Below, in pieces: positions 24,968-33,613 of a stretch of 64,000 nt of DNA. How positions within the stretch are numbered: the stretch's first letter is position 1; each line of letters opens with the position of its first letter. The notes beneath the pieces are model-generated. The model was given only the letters and a program-made list of their open reading frames with translations, had not been told where the DNA came from and searched no databases. The stretch comes from Pseudomonas gregormendelii (GTDB taxonomy: Bacteria; Pseudomonadota; Gammaproteobacteria; Pseudomonadales; Pseudomonadaceae). The stretch spans positions 24,743 through 88,742 of the forward strand of contig NZ_JADEVO010000025.1 in the NCBI RefSeq assembly GCF_017114825.1, given 5' to 3'. Made by a program: the position numbers and the translations under genes.

Positions 24968-26545
24968 CTACTTGTCGATCACGCTCATGTTGCGCCCACT
25001 GGCCTTGGCCACGTACAGCGCCCTGTCGGCGGCACGCACCAGGTCGTCGGGCTGCTCATGCGCGGCCGGGTCCCAGGCGCAGACCCCGACGCTGACGGTG
25101 ACCACCCCTTCGACGCCCTCGCTGTGTTCGATCGCCGCCAGCTGCACCGCCCGACGAATTTTTTCCGCCACCAGGAAGGCGCCCACATAGTCGGTGCCCG
25201 GCAGCACCACGGTGAACTCTTCGCCACCGTATCGGGCCGCCAGATCACCTGGGCGCTTGATGTGCGAGTTGATGATCGAGCTGATCTTGCGCAAGGATGC
25301 GTCGCCCGCCACGTGGCCGTACAGATCGTTGAAACGCTTGAAATGATCGACATCAATCAACAGCAGCGCGAGGTGAGTCTGGGTGCGCCGGGCGCGGCGC
25401 ATCTCGGTCAGGATGAACAGATCGAACTGGCGTCGGTTGGACAGGCCGGTCAGGGCATCTTCCAGCGCGAGCAGCTCCAGGCCGCGATTGACCTCGAGCA
25501 GTTTTTCCTGGGCGTCGAGCCGCACACTCTGAATGCGATTCTGCTGCTGCATCAGCCGGATCAGCCGATAACCGAGGGCACCCAGAAGCCCGAGGAACAG
25601 GGCCACGATGCCGGCACTGAGCAGCGATGCCTCGCGCCAGCTGGCTAACACTTCGTCCTGATTCAGCGCGGCGAATACAATCAGCGGGTACCCTTCGACC
25701 CGGCGAAAGCCCACCACCCGTTCCACGCCATCGACCACCGACCGGACCCTGGCCGTCCCGGCGTTCCCCAACGGCAGCAACTGGGTAAACAGCGGGCCAT
25801 TGGCCACACTACTGCCGACTTCCGATTCCTTGAACGGACGGCGCACGACAATCGTGGCGTCATCGGCGATCAGGTTGATCACGCCGTTCTGGCCCATGTC
25901 GATGCTGTCATAGAGCGCGAGGAAATGGCTCAGGTGGATGGTCGCCAGCGCCACGCCGGCAAAACTGCCGTCCGGATGATTGACCCGGCGCGACACCGTC
26001 ATGATCCATTCGCCACTGGAGCGGCTCTTGATCGACGGGCCGATGTGCGGTCCACGATCAGGATGATCGCGGTGGAAGATGAAGTATTCCCGGTCCGAGT
26101 TATTGGCGTTGGGCAGGCCGGCGCCGTTGGAGTTGGCGATCCACTGCCCGCTCTGGTCGTAGACAAACAGGCCGTGCAACTGGCTCAGCTCCCGGCGCTG
26201 CACCCCAAGCAGGCGTTGCATCCTGGGCAGGCGCGCCGATTCGATGCCTTCGTTTTCCAGACGCTCGACCAGCGTCAGCAGCAGCGTGTCAGCCTGCTTG
26301 ATTGACGCCTGCGCCTGCCAGGCCAGGGCCTGCGCAAGGTTGGACATCGCCACTTCCTTGTCGCGCAGGTGGTACTGGCGCGAGTTCCAGACTTCCCAGC
26401 CGGCGACGGTGGCCATCGACACGCACACGGCGATCAGGAAAAACACCAGTGAGCGGATTTTCAGCCTGGACACCGCCTGGCTGCTGTTCAACAACATGGC
26501 CGGTTGGGTGTTATCGAGTCGATCGTTAATGGACAGCTGTCCCAT
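24968..26545 (-). CDS. Membrane-bound diguanylate cyclase with periplasmic dCache-type sensor
   Basis: Makes cyclic di-GMP in response to a periplasmic signal. The 525-residue protein has membrane segments near 30-50 and 295-320 enclosing a PDC/dCache sensor (GLFVYDQSGQWIANS, DREYF, SGEWIMTVSRRV), then a GGDEF domain. The active site is GGEEF (440-444), and an inhibitory I-site RPGD lies five residues upstream of RYGGEEF's GG, so product inhibition is expected. ATG 26545 is preferred; the frame continues upstream into the next gene. Confidence 0.92.
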   Translation of the reverse strand: MGQLSINDRLDNTQPAMLLNSSQAVSRLKIRSLVFFLIAVCVSMATVAGWEVWNSRQYHLRDKEVAMSNLAQALAWQAQASIKQADTLLLTLVERLENEGIESARLPRMQRLLGVQRRELSQLHGLFVYDQSGQWIANSNGAGLPNANNSDREYFIFHRDHPDRGPHIGPSIKSRSSGEWIMTVSRRVNHPDGSFAGVALATIHLSHFLALYDSIDMGQNGVINLIADDATIVVRRPFKESEVGSSVANGPLFTQLLPLGNAGTARVRSVVDGVERVVGFRRVEGYPLIVFAALNQDEVLASWREASLLSAGIVALFLGLLGALGYRLIRLMQQQNRIQSVRLDAQEKLLEVNRGLELLALEDALTGLSNRRQFDLFILTEMRRARRTQTHLALLLIDVDHFKRFNDLYGHVAGDASLRKISSIINSHIKRPGDLAARYGGEEFTVVLPGTDYVGAFLVAEKIRRAVQLAAIEHSEGVEGVVTVSVGVCAWDPAAHEQPDDLVRAADRALYVAKASGRNMSVIDK

Positions 26546-26561
26546 GTCATTCCCTGACCTC

Positions 26562-27092
26562 TTATGGTGTCGGCGTCTGCTTGAGGGCGTCGATCCAGGC
26601 GGGATCCAGTCGTGTCTGCCCGGTTTCGATACCCAGCGCTTCCATTCGCGCCTTGTGCTGGTCAATCTCGCGGTTCAATTGCCCGTGGTCGCTGGAGTTG
26701 CCGTCCAGCTCATGCATCTGGGTCAGCCCCAGATGATAGAAGCGTAGCAACTTCATCGCGTGGGGATCATCGCGATCCACCGCCGCCGTCACCTGATGCA
26801 TGACATTGGTAATGCTCATCAGGCTGCGCTTTAGCTGCCAGCCATACACGGCGGCCGCCATCCACGGCTGGCTCCAGAACAGCCCACGCATCAACGCGAC
26901 CATCAGCAACACCGCCACGAACACCCCGCCGACGTTAAAGCGCATGTTGTCGCCGCCCGGCTCGCCGAATACGGCCACCGCCACGCTCGACAACAGCATC
27001 GCCAGCACCAGGAACACCAAGGCGATAATCACCGTGCTGCGCCGCGTCTGTTGTCGATAGGTCTGGGCGTTCATTGGCTGGATTTCAAACAT
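26562..27092 (-). CDS. DUF3087 family membrane protein
   Basis: A 176-residue protein with two membrane helices (about 20-42, STVIIALVFLVLAMLLSSVAVAVF, and about 53-73, GGVFVAVLLMVALMRGLFW) followed by a soluble helical C-terminus with HKARMEALGIETGQTRLDPAWIDAL. This matches DUF3087 as I recall it. It lies 16 bp upstream of the diguanylate cyclase on the same strand, so the two may be cotranscribed. Function unknown. Confidence 0.75.
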   Translation of the reverse strand: MFEIQPMNAQTYRQQTRRSTVIIALVFLVLAMLLSSVAVAVFGEPGGDNMRFNVGGVFVAVLLMVALMRGLFWSQPWMAAAVYGWQLKRSLMSITNVMHQVTAAVDRDDPHAMKLLRFYHLGLTQMHELDGNSSDHGQLNREIDQHKARMEALGIETGQTRLDPAWIDALKQTPTP

Positions 27093-27321
27093 TACGACAG
27101 GGTTCCTTGCATCAGGTCATAGATTGAGGGGCAAAAGACTGCGGGGCATTATCGCCTCATCGACAGATTTAGCTATGCTGGAGCTCCTTTTCATCTTTTC
27201 ATCGTCAAAGGGCAACGTGGCGATACCGCGCAGTTCGTGCCATCTTCTTTCATGGATACACACTATTCGGATGCCATTTACCGGCCCTTCGTGTGAATGA
27301 CATCGTTTTAAGGATCATTGA

Positions 27322-28695
27322 ATGACCCAACGACATGTAATCAACGCCTCTGTCAGCCCTAAAGGCAGCCTGGAAACCCTTTCCCAACGTGAAGTCCAGC
27401 AACTGAGCGAAGCCGGTTCCGGCAGCACTTACACCCTTTTCCGCCAATGCGCCCTGGCCATCCTCAATACCGGCGCGCACGTTGATAACGCCAAGACCAT
27501 TCTCGAAGCGTACAAGGATTTCGAAATCCGCATTCACCAGCAGGACCGTGGCGTGCGCCTCGAATTGCTGAACGCCCCCGCCAACGCGTTCGTCGACGGC
27601 GAAATGATCGCCAGCACCCGGGAAATGCTGTTCAGCGCCTTGCGCGACATCGTCTATACCGAAAACGAGCTGGACAGCCAACGCATCGACCTGAGCAATT
27701 CCCAGGGCATCAGCGACTACGTCTTCCACCTGCTGCGCAACGCCCGCACCCTGCGTCCCGGCATCGAACCGAAGATCGTGGTGTGCTGGGGTGGCCATTC
27801 GATCAACACCGAGGAATACAAGTACACCAAGGAAGTCGGCCACGAACTGGGGCTGCGCAGCCTGGACATCTGCACCGGCTGCGGCCCCGGCGTGATGAAA
27901 GGCCCAATGAAGGGTGCGACCATCGCCCACGCCAAGCAACGCATCCATGGTGGCCGCTACCTGGGCCTGACCGAACCGGGAATCATCGCCGCCGAGGCGC
28001 CGAACCCGATCGTCAACGAATTGGTGATCCTGCCGGACATCGAAAAACGCCTGGAAGCCTTCGTGCGAGTGGGCCACGGCATCATCATTTTCCCGGGCGG
28101 CGCCGGCACGGCCGAAGAGTTCCTGTACCTGCTCGGCATCCTGATGCACCCGGACAACGAAGGCCTGCCCTTCCCGGTGATCCTAACCGGGCCCAAGCAT
28201 GCAGCGCCTTACCTGGAGCAGCTGGACGCGTTCGTCGGCGCAACACTGGGCGATGCGGCGAAACAGCACTACGAGATCATCATCGACGACCCGGCCGAAG
28301 TCGCCAGGCAGATGACCCAGGGCCTCAAGGCGGTCAAGCAATTCCGCCGCGAGCGTAACGATGCGTTCCACTTCAACTGGCTGTTGAAGATCGACGAAAG
28401 CCTGCAACGCCCGTTCGATCCGACCCACGAAAACATGGCCAACCTGAACCTGAGCCGCGACCTGCCCGCCCACGAACTGGCCGCCAACCTGCGCCGGGCG
28501 TTTTCCGGCATCGTCGCCGGCAACGTCAAGGACAAGGGCATCCGCCTGATCGAGGAACACGGGCCGTATCAGATCCGTGGCGATGCCGCAGTCATGCAGC
28601 CGCTGGATCAACTGCTCAAGGCCTTCGTCGCCCAGCACCGGATGAAACTGCCGGGTGGCGCGGCGTATGTGCCGTGTTATCGAGTGGTGGCCTAG
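27322..28695 (+). CDS. ppnN: Pyrimidine/purine nucleotide 5'-monophosphate nucleosidase PpnN
   Basis: Cleaves nucleoside 5'-monophosphates to base and ribose 5-phosphate; in E. coli it is controlled by (p)ppGpp. The 457-residue protein has the N-terminal regulatory domain, the LOG-type Rossmann catalytic core with CTGCGPGVMKGPMKGA and PGGAGTAEEFLYLLGIL, and the C-terminal domain ending VPCYRVV. Length agrees with the family (about 454). It is monocistronic and followed by a REP pair. Confidence 0.93.
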   Translation: MTQRHVINASVSPKGSLETLSQREVQQLSEAGSGSTYTLFRQCALAILNTGAHVDNAKTILEAYKDFEIRIHQQDRGVRLELLNAPANAFVDGEMIASTREMLFSALRDIVYTENELDSQRIDLSNSQGISDYVFHLLRNARTLRPGIEPKIVVCWGGHSINTEEYKYTKEVGHELGLRSLDICTGCGPGVMKGPMKGATIAHAKQRIHGGRYLGLTEPGIIAAEAPNPIVNELVILPDIEKRLEAFVRVGHGIIIFPGGAGTAEEFLYLLGILMHPDNEGLPFPVILTGPKHAAPYLEQLDAFVGATLGDAAKQHYEIIIDDPAEVARQMTQGLKAVKQFRRERNDAFHFNWLLKIDESLQRPFDPTHENMANLNLSRDLPAHELAANLRRAFSGIVAGNVKDKGIRLIEEHGPYQIRGDAAVMQPLDQLLKAFVAQHRMKLPGGAAYVPCYRVVA

Positions 28696-28705
28696 CACCA
28701 GCATC

Positions 28706-28886
28706 TGTGTACGCCGGACATCTCTGTGGAAGCCGGGCTTGCCCGCGATGGCGTCTGCGGATTCGACATTGATGTGACCGGGAGATTGCTATCGCGAGCA
28801 GGCTCGCTCCCACAGGGGATTGACGGTGTGCGCAGAATTTGTGTACGGCGGACATCTCTGTGGGAGCGAGCCTGCTCGCGATGGCG
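28706..28886. repeat. REP pair of the 148-bp unit type
   Basis: One complete unit and part of a second: GTGGAAGCCGGGCTTGCCCG..., GCGTCTGCGGATTCGACATT, then ATCGCGAGCAGGCTCGCTCCCACAGG, followed by a second GTGGGAGCGAGCCTGCTCGCGATGGCGG. The order and spacers are the same as in the tandem array at 63305-64000. Occupies the gap after ppnN. Confidence 0.88.
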
Positions 28887-28942
28887 GTGTACCTGATGCA
28901 GCGATGCTGGCCGCTGCCACAGGTTAGCGCTCGTTCAGCCGG

Positions 28943-30016
28943 TCATAATTTATCGGCATCAATCACTGCTTTGGCAAAGGCCTTCGGGTCTTCCTGGGGT
29001 AGGTTGTGGCCGATACCGCCCTTGATCAAGCGGAACTCATACTTGCCGGTGAAGCGTTTCGCATAGTCCTCGGGAGCTGGATGCGGCGCGCCGTTGGCGT
29101 CGCCTTCCAAGGCGATGGTCGGCACGCTGATGGTGGGCGCCTTGGCCAGCTGCTGTTCCAGGGCCTCGTAACGGCTTTCCCCTTGTACCAACCCCAGGCG
29201 CCAGCGGTAGTTGAAGACGGTGATCGCTACATGGTCGGGGTTGTCCAGGGCTGCAGCGCTGCGCTCGAACGTGGCATCGTCGAAGGCCCACTTCGGTGAG
29301 GCGAGTTCCCAGATCAACCTGGCGAAGTCATGACGATTTTTCTCATACCCGGCCTGGCCGCGATCGGTCGCGAAATAGAACTGGTACCACCACTGCAACT
29401 CGGCCTTGGGCGGTAACGGGTTCTTGCCTGCCGCCTGGTTGCCGATCAGATAACCGCTGACCGCCACCAACGCATCGACCCGCTCCGGCCAGAGCGCCGC
29501 AACGATGTCTGCCGAACGTGCGCCCCAATCATAGCCACCCAATACGGCCTGCTTGATCTGCAGCGCGTCCATGAAGTCGATGACATCACTGGCCAGTGCG
29601 GCAGGCTGGCCGTTGCGCAGCGTCTTGTCGGAGAGAAAGTGTGTATCGCCATACCCCCGCGCATAAGGCATCAGCACGCGATAACCCTGCGCGGCCAACA
29701 AAGGTGCCACCTCGGTGTAACTGTGAATATCATAAGGCCAGCCGTGCAGCAGAATGACCACGGGGCCCTCGGCCGGACCCACCTCGGCGTAAGCTACATT
29801 CAGCAGACCGGCCTGTACGTGCTTCAACGGGCCGAACACGGCAGATGGATCGACTTTGGTGCTTACCGTAGCCGCCGCGGTCGCGGTTGCGGTGGTGCTG
29901 GCCTGCACGTTGGCCGTAACCAGGAGGCCCAACTGCAGCAACACCGCAGCAAGGATCGAAGGCCCCACCAGGCGCCGGTGCTTAGCGGTTGTAATGGTCG
30001 ACAAGGCGTTGTTCAC
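28943..30016 (-). CDS. Secreted alpha/beta hydrolase, epoxide-hydrolase-like
   Basis: A 357-residue protein with a signal peptide (hydrophobic stretch about 18-34, cleavage after VQA). The alpha/beta fold shows the oxyanion HGWP motif (91-94), an aspartate nucleophile in GGYDWGARSA (Asp163) rather than serine, and a late catalytic histidine in IGHNLPQEDP. Asp nucleophile plus HGxP is typical of epoxide hydrolases. The start is a GTG at 30016 with AGGAG at 8-nt spacing. Substrate unknown. Divergent from a response regulator gene. Confidence 0.82.
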   Translation of the reverse strand: MNNALSTITTAKHRRLVGPSILAAVLLQLGLLVTANVQASTTATATAAATVSTKVDPSAVFGPLKHVQAGLLNVAYAEVGPAEGPVVILLHGWPYDIHSYTEVAPLLAAQGYRVLMPYARGYGDTHFLSDKTLRNGQPAALASDVIDFMDALQIKQAVLGGYDWGARSADIVAALWPERVDALVAVSGYLIGNQAAGKNPLPPKAELQWWYQFYFATDRGQAGYEKNRHDFARLIWELASPKWAFDDATFERSAAALDNPDHVAITVFNYRWRLGLVQGESRYEALEQQLAKAPTISVPTIALEGDANGAPHPAPEDYAKRFTGKYEFRLIKGGIGHNLPQEDPKAFAKAVIDADKL

Positions 30017-30194
30017 GTCGGGTGACTCCTGCAGGTGGCGGATGAGCAGTCTGCTCTCGATGAAGTCTATTTGGCCGGCCCGAGGTATCCACGTTGTGTC
30101 GTAAAACCTGTGCTATCGCGACATAACGTGTCCCACGGTGCGACGGATACAGTCCGATACAAAACCCAGAGTTCAATAACAAGAGAATCGAGCG

Positions 30195-30935
30195 ATGGAA
30201 CACGTCAACCACATCCTGATTGTCGACGACGATCGGGAGATCCGCGAGCTGGTCGGTAATTACCTGAAGAAGAACGGCTTGCGCACCACAGTCGTGGCCG
30301 ATGGACGGCAGATGCGCAGCTTTCTGGAGGCCAACCAGGTGGACCTGATCGTGCTGGACATCATGCTGCCCGGCGACGACGGCCTGCAGCTGTGTCGCGA
30401 ACTGCGCTCGGGCAAGCACAAGGCGACGCCGATCCTGATGCTCACGGCGCGCAACGATGAAACCGACCGAATTCTCGGGCTGGAAATGGGCGCCGATGAC
30501 TACCTGACCAAACCCTTCTCCGCCCGCGAACTGCTTGCCCGCATCAACGCCGTGCTACGGCGCACGCGGATGCTGCCGCCTAACCTGCTGGTCAGCGAAA
30601 GCGGCCGCTTGCTGGGCTTCGGTCGCTGGCGCCTGGACACCACCGCCCGTCATCTGCTGGACGAAGATGACACCATGGTCGCCCTGAGTGGTGCCGAATA
30701 TCGGCTGTTGCGGGTGTTCCTCGACCATCCCCAGCGCGTGCTCAGCCGCGATCAATTGCTGAACCTGACCCAGGGTCGCGACGCCGACCTGTTCGACCGC
30801 TCCATCGACCTGCTGGTCAGCCGGTTGCGCCAACGCTTGATGGATGACTCGCGCGAGCCGACCTACATCAAGACCGTGCGCAGTGAAGGGTATGTATTTT
30901 CCTACCCGGTGCAGATGCTCGGCGCACAGGACTGA
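30195..30935 (+). CDS. OmpR-family response regulator (no adjacent kinase)
   Basis: A 246-residue regulator with an N-terminal receiver domain (acidic pair DDD about 10-12, phosphoacceptor Asp55 in VLDIMLP, switch Thr in MLTARND and Lys in YLTKPF) and a C-terminal winged helix (SGAEYRLLRVFLDHPQRVLSRDQLL ... VRSEGYVF). No histidine kinase gene follows, which is unusual for this type. The 178-bp divergent region is shared with the hydrolase gene, which may be its target. Confidence 0.9.
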   Translation: MEHVNHILIVDDDREIRELVGNYLKKNGLRTTVVADGRQMRSFLEANQVDLIVLDIMLPGDDGLQLCRELRSGKHKATPILMLTARNDETDRILGLEMGADDYLTKPFSARELLARINAVLRRTRMLPPNLLVSESGRLLGFGRWRLDTTARHLLDEDDTMVALSGAEYRLLRVFLDHPQRVLSRDQLLNLTQGRDADLFDRSIDLLVSRLRQRLMDDSREPTYIKTVRSEGYVFSYPVQMLGAQD

Positions 30936-31049
30936 ATCAGCACAGGCCGATCAACATCCTTGATAAAGACTATGCCCATGGGTGTTTTTTCATCGACGGG
31001 CTGCAGCTCTACAGTGGCCACATCTTCTTCCCACGCTCTTGAGCTGCTC

Positions 31050-31274
31050 ATGAAAATCATCATTGGTCTTGGATTTGCCCTGTCGGTCCTGGGTGCCACT
31101 TCGGCCATCGCTGCCCCCCACGCAACCGCACAAGTGGTTAGCGCTGCACAGGTCAGCCAACCGGCTACCTTGAACGTCAATACGGTGGGCGTCGATCACA
31201 AGGACGATCAGGCAAGCAAACTGTATGTTGCGGAGAACCGGCCGGAGTTTGGTTCGAAATATCAGCGTTATTGA
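31050..31274 (+). CDS. Small exported protein, 74 aa
   Basis: A signal peptide (MKIIIGLGFALSVLGATSAIAA) precedes a short mature peptide of about 52 residues rich in Val, Ala and Gln, ending LYVAENRPEFGSKYQRY. No cysteines in the mature part. It follows the response regulator by 114 bp on the same strand. The ribosome site is weak (GAG). Not a family I recognise. Confidence 0.6.
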   Translation: MKIIIGLGFALSVLGATSAIAAPHATAQVVSAAQVSQPATLNVNTVGVDHKDDQASKLYVAENRPEFGSKYQRY

Positions 31275-31290
31275 TCCGCCCATTGCCCTT

Positions 31291-31380
31291 GTAGGAGCGA
31301 GCTTGCTCGCGATCACGGATCCTCATTCAGCGTTGCCGTGTGCTGACTGACGATATCGTGAGCAAGCTTTGCTCCCACAC
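31291..31380. repeat. REP pair
   Basis: GTAGGAGCGAGCTTGCTCGCGAT (from 31291) and ATCGTGAGCAAGCTTTGCTCCCAC (ending near 31378) form an inverted pair separated by about 40 bp. It lies between convergent genes. Confidence 0.85.
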
Positions 31381-31415
31381 TTTATGTCCTGCAGGCGCGT
31401 CCGACAGGCCATGCC

Positions 31416-32849
31416 CTACAGGGGTTGGGTCAATCTGCGGGCAAGCGCTTTGGCCTGCAATGCAACGTCCGTCACCGCCGTACTCTCCCACCACATTCCA
31501 CGCAACGGCGGCCCCATGGCGAACAGCCGACTGGCGACTTGCCCATCGGCACCGATCACCGCGCCGTCCGCAGTGGCGGCGATTCCCAATGCCAGCGGTC
31601 CGGGCTGAACCAGGCCCCGCGCCAGCAACTGCCGGGGCAGAGGTCGGGCAACCCGTCGCCAGTCATATTCGATGCCACTGGAATTGATCAACGCCACGCC
31701 ATGTACCACGCACTCACAAGGCTCGCCACGCCGACGGATGCGAATTCCCAACTCATCCCCCGACGAAGGTTCAAGCCCCTTGAAGGACGCCGCCTGAATC
31801 CGCAGCCGCCCTTCCCCGTGCAACCGCGCGACCAGCTCGGCACTCAAGGGTGGCGAGCGGTGGTGATGGCTCTCCCACCACGGCCGTACGTGCCGCACGA
31901 ACTGCCGACGCTGCAAGTCCGTCGCCTGGCTCCACAGCCGTGGAATGTGCACACGCACAGTGTCCAGGGGCGCTTGCCAGTCGATCCCCCGGGCAATGGC
32001 ATCGCGGCAATGGCGGCGCAGTTCGCGTACCAGTTGCCGTGGCGTACGGATGCTCGGGTCTTCGCCGAGGAAATCGGCCCAGGCCGGCGGCTGGCGGCGC
32101 ACATGGGGCAGCAGGCCGTGGCGGGAAAACACTTCGATCGGTCCGCGGTGCCCAGCCTGCTCCAGCGAGACCACAGCATCGACCATGGTCAGGCCGGAAC
32201 CGATGATCAAAACCGTCGACTGCGGATCAAGCTGGCGCATCGCAGCCACGTCCCAAGGGTCCAGTGCCGCTGCATTCAGGCCACTGGAGTGGGCCTGTGG
32301 CGTGCGTGCGGCGGGAAACATTCCAGTGGCCAGCACCGCATAAGTCCCGCGCAGGCGCTGCCCGTCGCTCAAGGTCAACCGCACGCCATCGGCCAGGTTC
32401 TCGAGGTCGACGACCTCAGCGCGCACGTGTTCCACGCTCGAACCGTTCGCGGCGCCAGCCACCTGGGCTTCGGCCAGGCGCTGTTGCACATACTCGCCAA
32501 ATAGCCCGCGCGGGGGGAACAGCTCACTGACCGGCACAGACTGCTGATCGGACTCGGGCCAGCCGCCCGCCGCTATATGTGCCGTCAGCCACTGCGTCAG
32601 GTCATCGGCACTGTCCGGGTCGACGCTCATCCGCGCCGCGTTACCGTTGAGCGTGTGACCGAGTTCCACCGCACTGTAGGCCTCCCCGCGACCCAGCTCG
32701 GCCCGGGGCTCAATCACCAGCACCGAGCGCCGGCCTGGCAGGCGCAGCAGCTGCACGGCCAGCATCGCGCCACTCAGGCCGCCGCCGATGATCAGGATGT
32801 CCGCCTGGCGGATGGCGTCATTCGCCTGCTCGTGGGGGATTTCACTCAT
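31416..32849 (-). CDS. FAD/NAD(P)-binding protein (NAD_binding_9 type)
   Basis: A 477-residue flavoprotein-like protein. The N-terminal Rossmann motif ILIIGGGLSGAMLA (about 18-31) is followed by LGRGEAYS, and a second nucleotide-binding motif VLIIGSGLTMVDA occurs near 215. It resembles the large uncharacterised FAD-NAD(P)-binding family found with siderophore or amine metabolism, but nothing here fixes a substrate. It stands alone, convergent with a REP-flanked small gene. Confidence 0.8.
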   Translation of the reverse strand: MSEIPHEQANDAIRQADILIIGGGLSGAMLAVQLLRLPGRRSVLVIEPRAELGRGEAYSAVELGHTLNGNAARMSVDPDSADDLTQWLTAHIAAGGWPESDQQSVPVSELFPPRGLFGEYVQQRLAEAQVAGAANGSSVEHVRAEVVDLENLADGVRLTLSDGQRLRGTYAVLATGMFPAARTPQAHSSGLNAAALDPWDVAAMRQLDPQSTVLIIGSGLTMVDAVVSLEQAGHRGPIEVFSRHGLLPHVRRQPPAWADFLGEDPSIRTPRQLVRELRRHCRDAIARGIDWQAPLDTVRVHIPRLWSQATDLQRRQFVRHVRPWWESHHHRSPPLSAELVARLHGEGRLRIQAASFKGLEPSSGDELGIRIRRRGEPCECVVHGVALINSSGIEYDWRRVARPLPRQLLARGLVQPGPLALGIAATADGAVIGADGQVASRLFAMGPPLRGMWWESTAVTDVALQAKALARRLTQPL

Positions 32850-32965
32850 GGCGTTCTCACAGGTCAGTGTTTTCCTGGACGATCATAAGCGCCAAACCCG
32901 GGCCAGCGTCATAGAGCAGTACCAAAGTAGCGATAGCAGCCTTGGCGATCGGCGCTGCTGGCCGT

Positions 32966-33529
32966 TCAGATCACCACGTTACGCACGAAACGCGCGGCGA
33001 CTTCGCCTTCATTGCGATAGGAGTGCGGCTGGTTACTGGCGAACATGTAGAACTCCCCGGCCGCAATAGTGTGGGGAACGTCACCGAGCATCAGCGTCAG
33101 GCAACCTTCGAAGACGTAAAGCTGTTCGCTCCAGCCATCAGCATCGGGTTCGGAGGGATAGTGTTCGCCTGGCTCCAGGCGCCATTCCCAGAGCTCCACC
33201 TCCCTGGTGGCGCTGGCTTTGGACAGCAACACCGCCTTGCTGCCGGGAATGGTGCCGGCCCAGGCCAGTTCGTTGATGCGACTGGGATCGCGGGCATCGG
33301 GGGCCTGGATCAGGTCGCTGAAGGCCACGTCGAGTGCTTCGGCAACGCGGTCGAGGGTGGTCAGGCTGACATTCTTTTCACCGGCTTCGATTGCCACCAG
33401 CATCCGCCGGCTGACCCCGGATTTTTCCGCGAGGGCGGTCTGGCTCATATCGGCGGCGTGGCGCAGTCGCCGGACATTAAGGCTGACGTGTTGCAGGACC
33501 GAAGCCCGTTGCGTGGAATCTTTGTGCAC
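32966..33529 (-). CDS. XRE-family regulator with C-terminal cupin
   Basis: A 187-residue regulator: helix-turn-helix at about 10-65 (LRHAADMSQTALAEKSGVSRRMLVAIEAGEKNVS) and a cupin at about 105-180 (SEQLYVFEGCLTLMLGD, GEFYMFASNQPHSYRN). No ATG precedes the domain in a sensible place; GTG 33529 (HKDSTQRAS follows) is the best start, though the ribosome site is weak. It is divergent from an EamA exporter with a palindrome between, so it probably represses that gene and itself. Confidence 0.82.
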   Translation of the reverse strand: MHKDSTQRASVLQHVSLNVRRLRHAADMSQTALAEKSGVSRRMLVAIEAGEKNVSLTTLDRVAEALDVAFSDLIQAPDARDPSRINELAWAGTIPGSKAVLLSKASATREVELWEWRLEPGEHYPSEPDADGWSEQLYVFEGCLTLMLGDVPHTIAAGEFYMFASNQPHSYRNEGEVAARFVRNVVI

Positions 33530-33550
33530 TATATTGCTCACTCGGTAGGG

Positions 33551-33570
33551 TTGGGCAGTATACTGCGCAA
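33551..33570. promoter_or_regulatory. 20-bp near-perfect palindrome, probable operator
   Basis: TTGGGCAGTATACTGCGCAA is symmetrical except for one base pair; the central GCAGTATACTGC is perfect. It is in the 84-bp gap between the cupin regulator (22 bp upstream of its start) and the exporter gene (43 bp upstream of its start), the usual place for a shared operator. Confidence 0.65.
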
Positions 33571-33613
33571 CATACGGCGCATTGTGCGTCCCCCTCCGGT
33601 AGCGCGCAAGGAC

